DNA of 64,000 nt, from the NCBI GenBank assembly GCA_019722365.1, contig JADFUC010000573.1, positions 89,605 to 153,604 of the forward strand, in the 5' to 3' direction. Under the pieces are notes generated by a model. That model saw only the letters and a program-made list of their open reading frames with translations, was not told the DNA's origin and did no database searches. The DNA is from Lithospermum erythrorhizon. Taxonomy: Eukaryota > Streptophyta > Magnoliopsida > Boraginales > Boraginaceae. The stretch's first letter is position 1. Each line of letters begins with the position of its first letter. Position numbers and translations under genes: made by a program. Positions 55,878-64,000 of the stretch are shown here, in pieces.

Positions 55878-58720
55878 TGAAATAACCCAAAATTTTGATT
55901 CAAGTAAATTAAATACTGCCCAAGCAATTTCGAGGAAGCTACCTTGAGTGTATAATTTAAGTGATACTCTTACTCATCCTTTTTCCCTCCAGAATTAAGC
56001 AAAGAAATCACCCCCCACCCGTGTTTCTTTTCAGGAATACCTAAATCTTTCAACTTTAGTACTTGAGGCTAAGTAACCTTATTTAATAATAAAACCTCCG
56101 TCCACTTATCACAAAATCTTTAACCCATCTCCTTTAAATCTTGGCGGAGTTATCCTCACTTTTTCACACAAATTTTTCTTTTCGTTGGAACTTATAACTA
56201 GCAAATCATGCATAAAGTTTCTAACTAAGTTTCAAGAAGGAAAAGTGTATAAGCTATTTCATTTATTGGTTATATAGCCAGTTGCCTCAGCCATGTCGAG
56301 TGCTTTAATTAGCTAAACTAAATCCCTTAATGATATTAGAGTTCATATTTAATAGTTTGAGATGGTTCAAACATAAGTATGTTGATTGAGGCGACAAAGT
56401 TAATGTAAATTTAAATTCTTCTTGAAGTAAAGTAGTAAAAATTGATTGTTTATATTTATACATAAAACTAAATTATAGAATCATGGGTTAGTTTTAGTTT
56501 AATTATTGTCGATTTTGGATAGTAGTATTCAATTTTAGATTTTTGATATAATTAATATAGTTTGGAGTTTGGATATAAATAAAGTTAAAATGGGCATAGA
56601 AAATAATATATTATAAAATGGGATAAAATTTCATAGGATTCAAAGAGTAGTTCACCCGATCTAGTGAGGTTGTTAGTTGAAGTTGAGCAAAGGAATAAAA
56701 GTAATTATTTTGGGTGTAGATATCTGAGTATGGTTACTTGATAAAGGAAAGGATATGGACTTTTTGGCCCAGGCGTGGGAGGTGAGCGTATTTATATCCA
56801 TGACATGCTTAACTCATATATATTGTAGTAGTAATGTAAAGTTGTATTATTTTACTATGAGTTATCTATGGTATGTGATATTGAGTCTTGCGATCTTTGA
56901 GTATGGTTATATGATCGTTATGATATTTGAGATGCTTGAGATATGTGATATAGAGATTGTTGATGTGATTTGTTGTTTGGACTCTATTCGGTTATTTGAT
57001 CCTCCTGCGGGTTTGCAGTGCTGAATCTGGTTGTAGAAGTGGCGGGAGGATTGTATTTGTTGGTCTTTGTTTTCTTTGGGTGTACAGGGCAACGAATGTA
57101 ACGTGTTTTTATATTAGAGATTATAGACTCCTAATGGGAGGTTGAATAGAGGATTATTATTATTCATGATAATGATGATATCTTGGATGTTTAAATTATT
57201 TGTGTGTATGATAGTTTATTCATTGGATTATTTGATATTATGATTATGTTAAGGAAATTATTAGATTATTTTGAGATGGATTCTATTACATTGGCTAGGA
57301 CTATATGTTTTGTAATGCATATATGTGATTGAGGATTTATGTTTCGTTATAAATATTAGACGAACTTTAGGCTCACTTTCTTATTTGGGGTGTAACGCCC
57401 AGGCCAGCCGGGTCGGTGAATTAATAGATTCAGAAGGGTGGCCTCCTGCGACCACCGCAATTAACAAAATGCGTTTGTCCTCGCTCACGTGCTCGTTGAA
57501 ACTGCAATTAGATTCCATTCACAGGGTACAGTCCAAAACACGGCTCAACATTGGAGTTCTTATGATAGAAGATGGGGTAGTTTGCAGTTTGTAATACCAG
57601 GCCGTAAAAATAATGATATTATATATTTAATTGGTATTGTTCGTACCATCCAAGATTCATTTTTTCCGGAAGCTCGTCTCATGAGGGGGAACTCCAATGT
57701 TGCAGGCTTTGGTATATCTAGGATAGTGACTTATTGGAAGACACCGATGATACGTGGTGGCGACTTCGTGGTATTGCCTGGTCCGGGGTCAAGTCAAATG
57801 GTGATAGGCGGGCAGGTGGGAGGCGAGGAGCTGAGGTGCTATGCGGTGCAAAGTGCGGGACACCTCTTGAGGCCGTGGGGGCACCTCACAGATCTCAGCG
57901 CTGGGATGAGATGTGTTGGCAGGCTGAGCGTGGGCGTTGAGTATTTAAGTGGGGGAGGTTGTAGCATACGACCCCATGTAATGTGTAGGTGAGCCATGTT
58001 TGAGTATGATTTGATTGGTACTACTCGTACCAGAGATTGCTTCTTTTAGGAGAAGCACAAATCCCCATAATAAGAACTCAATGTTAAGCATTAGCTGACA
58101 CCAAGGGTAGTCACAGGATGGGTGATACATTTGGGAAGTTTCTCATTGGGTGAAACCGTGAGTGAGGACAAAATCTTTGGGAAGGCACAAAGTGAGTGGT
58201 TTGTGAGGCGATCCATCAAATCTAATGCTTGTAGACCGGTGCCAGACGAGGAGTGTTCATGCAGGACCCCCAATTTTGTAGTTAAAGGAAATGATTCTGC
58301 TGATGGCTGATTATGATCTTAAAGAATGCGATTCGGGTGGTTGGCGGATATCACTCTGAAATAGTCTTAACTTCTTGATCGTCATCTTTTTACATGGCAT
58401 TTTGTGGAGTTGTTGTGTGCAGTCACATGTATATATACGTTTTGAGGATGATATAAATGTTGTCTTAGAGACTTATGAGATTAATTATTTTTGGAGTATT
58501 TTGGTTGTACTATTCAGGCTTCGAGGTATGATTACTTGTTTGGATGATGATGTGTTTGCTTACAGTGTATTACTAGTTCACCCGATGGATTAGTATAATA
58601 ATTATTATTATTTTGAATTGATCTTTTTAGGTTGTCGTCAAACCGATTGAAGAATTTCCCAGTATTCGGAGTTGATAATGATCATAACCTTAGGGCGGCC
58701 GACTGAGGCGGATGGTTACA
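55878..58720 (+). repeat. 5' LTR of gypsy D
   Basis: Starts TGAAATAACCCAAAATTTTGATTC and is collinear with 43894-46795, including the 5S-bearing block. It ends before a primer-site-like TTTAGTATCGAGCATAGG at about 58723-58740 (for TTTGGTATCAGAGCATAGG). Confidence 0.65.
57385..58300. mobile_element. Cassandra-like TRIM with 5S-like LTRs plus inverted LTR, unit 2
   Basis: Same three-module layout as unit 1. Antisense: GGAGTTCT at 57553. Sense module from TGTAATACCAGG near 57590: GAACTCCAATG near 57689 and CTAGGATAGTGAC near 57718. PBS-like TGGTATTGCCTGG at about 57769. Polypurine tract AAGTGGGGGAGGT at about 57947-57959. Sense module from TGTAGCATACGACC near 57960: AGAACTCA at 58073, ATGTTAAGCA at 58081, AGGATGGGTGA at 58115, TGGGAAG at 58132. 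This copy shows the LTR-PBS-internal-PPT-LTR order best. Confidence 0.7.
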
Positions 58721-58869
58721 ATTTTAGTATCGAGCATAGGTTTTAAGATTCTTGTGGGTCGTGTGGTTATATTGCCCTAGGTTTTATATTTTACATGAGT
58801 TGTAGTTGGTTAAGGATAAGATTTCGAGAGTCTATTCGTTGAGTTGATTTGTTCACTTTCTTTCGTGAA

Positions 58870-60360
58870 TTTGTTAGGATGCTTTTCATTAGGGAAGTCG
58901 TGCCAAGTCGGTCTTTAAGCAGGGGAGATTTGACTCAGAGGTGGTGAAGAGGCTAAATGTTACGCCGGTTGGTGTGAAGTGATAATCAACCTTGAGGATG
59001 TTGCTAGTAGTGTCTTGAGGAAATAGTGGTTCGAGGGTTTACAACATGTATCGATGCCCCGATGAAATCGATTGGAACTAATCGGTACATACAGATAGAG
59101 CCCTGACTACGATGAGTGCACACGCCTCTTATAGAGAAACGAGAAATGTAGAGTTATAAAGTAAGATGTTTTGATGGTTTCTTGAAGAGATCACAAAATT
59201 TTAAATAAAATCTCCCAATTCAAGCTTGAATTTATCAAGATTTGGAATCCATATTTGAACCTATATATAGGGTATTGAGGGTGAGTTGAGATGGAAGTTT
59301 GCGATTTGTCAATTTCATGGGGAAGCCGTAGTGGTGGAAATATTTGTACTACTTTAACTCTTGATGAAGGCAGGAAGTCCGTTGACTTGGGAGGCGTTTG
59401 TAGAAAATATTCTTGAGAATTTTGTCTTGGCCCTTATATCTGAACTTTAGGCGAGAAATAATCTGGGTTCATCAAGGTGGTGGACGATTGGTAGTGTACC
59501 GAGGGTTTAATGAACTTCATGGTTTGCTTTAGATGTACATATCGGTGAGCGAGAAAAATTCGGCATTCGTGGCGGAATAGCATTAGGTCGATCTTAGTTG
59601 TCATTAATGACTTATTCAAGCCCCATTAGTGAGTTGAAAATTCTTTGCGTACAAGAGTAGAAAAGGAGCAGGTTGAATTTTGATCGCAAGGAATGGCAAA
59701 GGGAAACGATATATATAACTAGGAGGCGTTAGGCAGGATGAATTGTAGTTCAAGGACATCCATTAAAAAGTCGGTTACTCGAGTCAATTTAAGATGCTCT
59801 GAAACTCGATTTAGCTCGTGAGAATGCATTAAACGATCAAGCGATACTATAAAAGGTTCGGAGGATCTCGAGGAACTTTTATAAAGGGAGACAAGAGTTT
59901 GGTAGATGCTTTTAGATTGTGGTATGCAATCATATGGCTGGAAGCGTCACGGGGGAGAGATTTATTTGCTAGATGTCAACAACTGAGGTTATATTCATTT
60001 ATCCCCGATCCTGCCGAGTCTTAGTAGTAGTTTCGGTAATTCGGGCTAATCTGATACGTGTTAGAGGTGGAATTCCAAAGATTTGGGCGGTAGGTTTGGA
60101 GGCCGATGAAATTAAGGAGCCCAGCGGACTGGGAGTAGTAGTAATGTGGGTGTTGGGCCGTGGGCGGATATTCCACGATTGCAGGAGGAAGCTCAAAATT
60201 CACGCTGAGATTGTTTGTTATAAGTACCTTGTCTTTATTGGAGAAAAGTTAGGGTTTTATTTGATTAGACAGCAGCGTTCCTTTGTCTCGCAGAGTTTCT
60301 CACATCATATTTCCTCACATCTAAAATTCTTTCTTTCCACTTGTGTTTGGCATTTCAAGT
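58870..60360 (+). pseudogene. Gypsy D gag and protease remnant
   Basis: Collinear with gypsy C gag (46959-48420) but more broken. Capsid text recurs near 59340-59480, and the zinc-knuckle region lies at about 59900-60000 with both knuckles disrupted by indels. The protease-site region (FLFD…) near 60250 is also disrupted. No open frame longer than ~130 codons, and the longest (59973-60362) is off-frame for the original protein. Confidence 0.65.
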
Positions 60361-60839
60361 AGTAGGAAAGTCTCTTACATTCTGAAATACTTAGAAATTA
60401 TGTGGATTTATTTCCATTTGGAAATGATGGACTTCAATATTATTTTGGGTATGGAATTAGAAGTTTGGAAAAACATCATGCCATGATTGAGTGCCATCGT
60501 TAGGAGATTGTGATTTCTAGTCGGGGTTACACAGAAATTCATTTCTTGGTGATCGAGAAATACTTCCTTCATTATTTAATACCGCTTTGTGTACGTAAGC
60601 TTTTAAGAAGGGATGTCTTGGGATTATCTTGCTCGTGTGTTTGACATGGAGAAAGCGAAGTGGCCCCGGAGGATGTTTATAGTGTAAGAGTATGCCGGCC
60701 GTGTTTCTGAGAAGAATTGCCAGTATTCACTTCCCGAAGGAGAAGTTGAATTTAAGATCGATATAATTCAGTACTTCTCAGAATTTCTATGGCTGTATTG
60801 AATGGCTCTGGAGAATTAAAGGAATTGAAGACTCAATCC

Positions 60840-62751
60840 ACGGGGAATTACTTGATATAAGGATTTCGTCGATCTAGCATTTATAGCTTGAGTGCTTACA
60901 TGTGTTGTATTTAAAGAAAGATGGAACTTTGAGGCTACATATTGATTATCGATAATAGTTGAACAAGGTAACTATTTGAAATGTCGATACCCATTACCCA
61001 GAATTGATGAGTTGTTTGACCGATTTAAGAGAGGTGCTGTATTTTCTAAGATCGATTTGAGATCAGGGTACCATCAGTTAAAAATTAGGGATGAATATGT
61101 TCTGAAATCAACATTTAGGACTAGATATGGACACTATGAGTTTTTAGTTATGCCATTTAGGTTAGATGCCCTGCGGCTTTAGCATGGACTTAATGAATCG
61201 GGTAGTTAAGGTCACTTGTTTGAATAAATTTATAAAATTGTGGTGTTCATTGATGATTTTTGGTGTATTCATATAGTCAGATGAACATAAGAAGCATATT
61301 CTGATTATTTGGAGACTTTAAGGCGGAATCAATTATTTGCTAAATTTTCTAAGTGTGAGTTCTGGTTGGAGAAAGTACAATTTTTGGGACATGTAATTTC
61401 AGGTGAAGGTATTAGTGTTGATCCTCAGAAGATAGAAGTAGTGATGAATTAGGGAGGCACGACCAGCGATTATGACGGAGTGAGAAGTTTTTAAGGTTTG
61501 GTTGGATACTATAGGCGGCTTCATAAAATATTTTGCCAATTCTTCCTCACCATTGACTCAAAGCCGACTCGAGAAAGGTGTATCATTTGTGGGTGATGAT
61601 TGTGAAGACATTGTTTTAATGTATTAAGGGAAAAGCTAACTTCTACTCGGTTCTAACTTTTCAGTTAGATTGAAGAGTTATGTTCTGTTGATGCCTCCTC
61701 TCCATCAAGGTTTAGGGTGTGTTATAATGCAAAATGAATTCGAGTATTTAGCCTATAAATCACGATAATTGAAAGAAGACCGTAATGCGTAATTATCTGA
61801 CACATGATGCAGGAATTGGCTGCTATTGTCTTTGCGCTTAAGATTTGGAGACATTACTTGTATGGAGTGACATGTCAAATTTTTACGGATCATAAGAGCT
61901 TGAAATATTTTCCTATACAAAAAGATTTGAATTTGCGATAGAGGAGATGGATGGAATTTATCAGTGATTATGATTGTTCTATTGAATATCATCCAGGTAA
62001 AGCCAATGTAGTTGCTGATGCATTAAGTCATAAGAAAAACTTTCTGCCTTACAATTATCGGTCAAGGATCAATAATTTGAAAAGAATTGGTATTAATTTT
62101 AGAGTCCGTGACAAAAGATGAAAAGCTACAAAAGATAATGGAGGAAGTAAAGAATGGCATCAGACCAGATTTTGCAATCAAAGATGATGGAATGCTTACA
62201 ATGTATGGCAGGGATATTTGCAATGACTTCGATGAATTGAAGAGAATTTTGGAAGAAGCCCATAATGCCATATAACATGCATCACGAGAGTACTAAGATG
62301 TATCGTGACTTGAGAGCACGTCCTATTGGTGGCAAAACTAAAGAAAAGAGAGATTAAATTTAGCTAAGTGTTTGAATTGTCAGCAGATAAAATTGAACAT
62401 AGACATGAGAACACGTGCGTGGATTTCGTTTCGGGCTGAAACATTTAAAGAGAAAAGAGCGATGGTATTTGGGTGATAGTTGATAGGCTTTCGAAGTCAG
62501 CTCATTTTATTCCAATAAGATCGACCTATGGTCCCGAACAGTTAGCAAAGTTATATGTTGATCGGATTATGCAGAAGCTTCATTTGAGTACATTGGCATT
62601 GTGTGTCGAGATAGAGATGCTAGATTCACTTCACGCTTTTGGAGAGGTTTTCAGGAAGCGATGGGTTCGAGGGTCAATCCCGAGTACTTAATTTCACTTT
62701 AATCGGGCAGGCCGATCGAGAAAGAAAAGAACAATTCAAACACTTGAGGAT
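60840..62751 (+). pseudogene. Gypsy D reverse transcriptase, RNase H and integrase N-half
   Basis: [36 protein letters not shown] and [15 protein letters not shown] in one open stretch at 60976-61182; FIDD box at 61246-61257 intact. RNase [13 protein letters not shown] and [16 protein letters not shown] near 61830-61930, then [18 protein letters not shown] near 61980-62030. Integrase: CLNCQQIK near 62370-62395 (HHCC second half) and IVDRLSKSAHFIPIRSTYGP at about 62476-62535 (first catalytic Asp). Broken by scattered indels. Confidence 0.85.
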
Positions 62752-63480
62752 ATGTTACGCGACTGTGTATTAGATTTTTCTGGTCATTGGAATGATGAAT
62801 TACCAAAGATGGAGTTTGCTTACAATAATAGTTTCCATGGCAGTATCGAAATATCACCTTTTGAAGAACTTTATGGGAGAAGGTGTCGAACTCAAGTGTG
62901 TTGGAATGAAGTAGGAGATAGGAAAATATATGGTTCTGAGCTAGTAGAAAAATCTGTAGAGAGAATAAAACTCATACAACAACACTTAAGAACGGCACAA
63001 GACAGACAAAAGAAATATGCTGATCGTCGTCGGATAGACTTGAGTTTTGAAATTGGTGATAAAGTGTTTTTACGGATTTCTCCTTGGAAAGGTGTTTTAA
63101 GATTTGGCAAGAAGGGAAAATTGAGCCCACGATATATTGGACCATATGAGATTATTGCTAAAGTTGGACCAGTGGCGTATCGTATAGCTTTACCTCCCGA
63201 GGCTCTAGCGATTCTGCAATATTTCCATGTATCTTGTCTTAGAAAATATATTCCTGATGAATCTCACATTCTAGAGTCTCAGCCAATTGAACTTAAAGAA
63301 GATCTTACATATGAGGAACAACCAGTAAAAATCTTAGATCGGAGAGAGAAGGTATTACGCAATAAGGTTATTTCTCTAGTCAAAGTGTTATGGCGTAATC
63401 AACGCATAGAAGAGGCTACTTGGGAAAGAGAAGAAGATGTTAAGATTCAGTATCCATACCTCTTTAGCGATGAAGGTTAG
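62752..63480 (+). CDS. Gypsy D integrase C-terminus and chromodomain (open 3' end of pol)
   Basis: An uninterrupted 242-codon frame forming the end of the pol polyprotein; the ATG at 62752 is internal to pol, not a true start. Residues 1-60 cover the integrase core end (AYNNSFHGSIEISPFEELYG). The C-terminal DNA-binding region has a GPY motif at residues 130-132. A chromodomain spans about 189-238 (KILDRREKVLRNKV, KVLWRN with W214, TWERE with W224). Chromodomain integrases direct insertion toward methylated-histone chromatin. The frame ends in TAG shortly before the polypurine tract (about 63519-63530). The equivalent part of gypsy C is frame-broken. Confidence 0.85.
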   Translation: MLRDCVLDFSGHWNDELPKMEFAYNNSFHGSIEISPFEELYGRRCRTQVCWNEVGDRKIYGSELVEKSVERIKLIQQHLRTAQDRQKKYADRRRIDLSFEIGDKVFLRISPWKGVLRFGKKGKLSPRYIGPYEIIAKVGPVAYRIALPPEALAILQYFHVSCLRKYIPDESHILESQPIELKEDLTYEEQPVKILDRREKVLRNKVISLVKVLWRNQRIEEATWEREEDVKIQYPYLFSDEG

Positions 63481-63533
63481 TAGTGTGTATATGTTTAAAT
63501 TTCGAGGACGAAATTTTTGTTAGTAGGGTAGAT

Positions 63534-64000
63534 TGAAATAACCCGAAATTTTTGATTCAAGTAATAATTAAATATTGCTCTCCTTAAAACAAACTCGAAC
63601 TACACAATTATTGAGTACTACTCATCCTTTTCCTCCCGACTTAAGCTTGAAATCACACTCATGTTTCGAGACACTCGTGCTTGCTTAGTACTTCAAGGCT
63701 AAGTAACCTTGATTTAATAAACCAAACTTTCATCACTTTATAGAATAACAATACTTCTATAATAAAATTTAATCTCATACTTTGTGAAATCACTAAAGTT
63801 TCCACAACAACAGGTTTCAAGAGAGGAAAAGAATTACTCCAACTATTTCATTTTTTATGGTTCCATATAACTGGTTACATAACGCTTTATACATCTGATT
63901 ACTTTTCAATTAAAGCTAAAACTGATCAAATGATGTTAAGGACCATTTAAAGTTCAGGATGGACAGGCATAAGTTGCTCTGAAGTTAAGTGTGTGATTAG
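63534..64000 (+). repeat. 3' LTR of gypsy D, incomplete at window end
   Basis: Starts TGAAATAACCCGAAATTTTTGATTC after TTGTTAGTAGGGTAGAT. The first ~200 bp align with the other LTRs (CTAAGTAACCTTGATTTAATAA). After about 63720 the similarity to 51720-52000 is much weaker. Confidence 0.7.

Larger units (their letters stand above)
53008..64000 (+). repeat. Tandem duplication, unit 2 (runs off the window)
   Basis: Collinear copy of 41106 onward. It starts in the EBF 3'UTR (53008-53500, AATAAA at 53494), with no EBF coding sequence before it, and continues through the same host flank and elements. The end of the unit lies beyond the window. Confidence 0.85.

Noticed and set aside
57489..57992. 167-codon open frame in unit 2
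   Set aside because: It runs through the 5S-like LTR modules, has no counterpart in unit 1 and mixes antisense and sense module sequence.

Overview
The window is nuclear DNA from a flowering plant, most likely a eudicot. It has spliced plant genes with a T/C-rich leader, AT-rich intergenic DNA, several classes of plant LTR retrotransposon, hAT and MITE DNA transposons, and an EIN3-binding F-box gene of the ethylene pathway. I cannot name the species. Only two host genes are well supported: an intact RING-H2 E3 ubiquitin ligase at 1.2-2.1 kb, and an EBF1/2-like F-box/LRR gene at 38.0-41.0 kb whose reading frame is broken in several places. Almost everything else is mobile DNA and its debris.

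Layout. 0.3-2.6 kb: RING ligase with a 5'UTR intron. 2.76-2.87 kb: a SINE-like tail. 4.0-9.4 kb: a Ty1/copia ruin (integrase, RT, RNase H) lying between two copies of a ~130 bp LTR-like repeat. 9.4-12.96 kb: a long antisense Ty3/gypsy LTR region with a hairpin-bearing minisatellite. 13.4-14.0 kb: an orphan LTR promoter and primer-site region. 14.7-20.1 kb: a hAT transposon complex with transposase on the minus strand and GGTACC subterminal motifs. 22.5-24.7 kb: two copies of a hAT-like MITE. 23.6-31.7 kb: two tandem chromoviruses (A and B) that share one LTR. 31.7-33.6 kb: a diverged, CpG-rich, probable antisense LTR. 33.6-37.3 kb: plain AT-rich DNA.

From 41.1 kb to the end there is a tandem duplication with a ~11.9 kb period. 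Each unit carries the EBF 3'UTR and downstream host DNA, a Stowaway-like MITE, a TIR element, and a chromodomain Ty3/gypsy element (C in unit 1, D in unit 2). The 5' LTR region of each gypsy element contains three segments resembling 5S rRNA genes. One is antisense and two are sense, in the form of a Cassandra-like TRIM (a 5S-bearing miniature LTR element) with an extra inverted LTR head-to-head with it. This 5S-bearing array is the most unusual structure in the window.

The two host genes probably act in unrelated protein-turnover steps: one a RING ligase, one the substrate receptor of an SCF complex that destroys EIN3/EIL factors. The retroelement genes are recognisable but full of single-base frameshifts, while some stretches (RING gene, middle of EBF, last 730 bp of element D) are perfectly open. 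CpG-rich sequence survives in the broken elements. Part of the damage may therefore be uncorrected read error rather than age, and this should be settled before calling pseudogenes.
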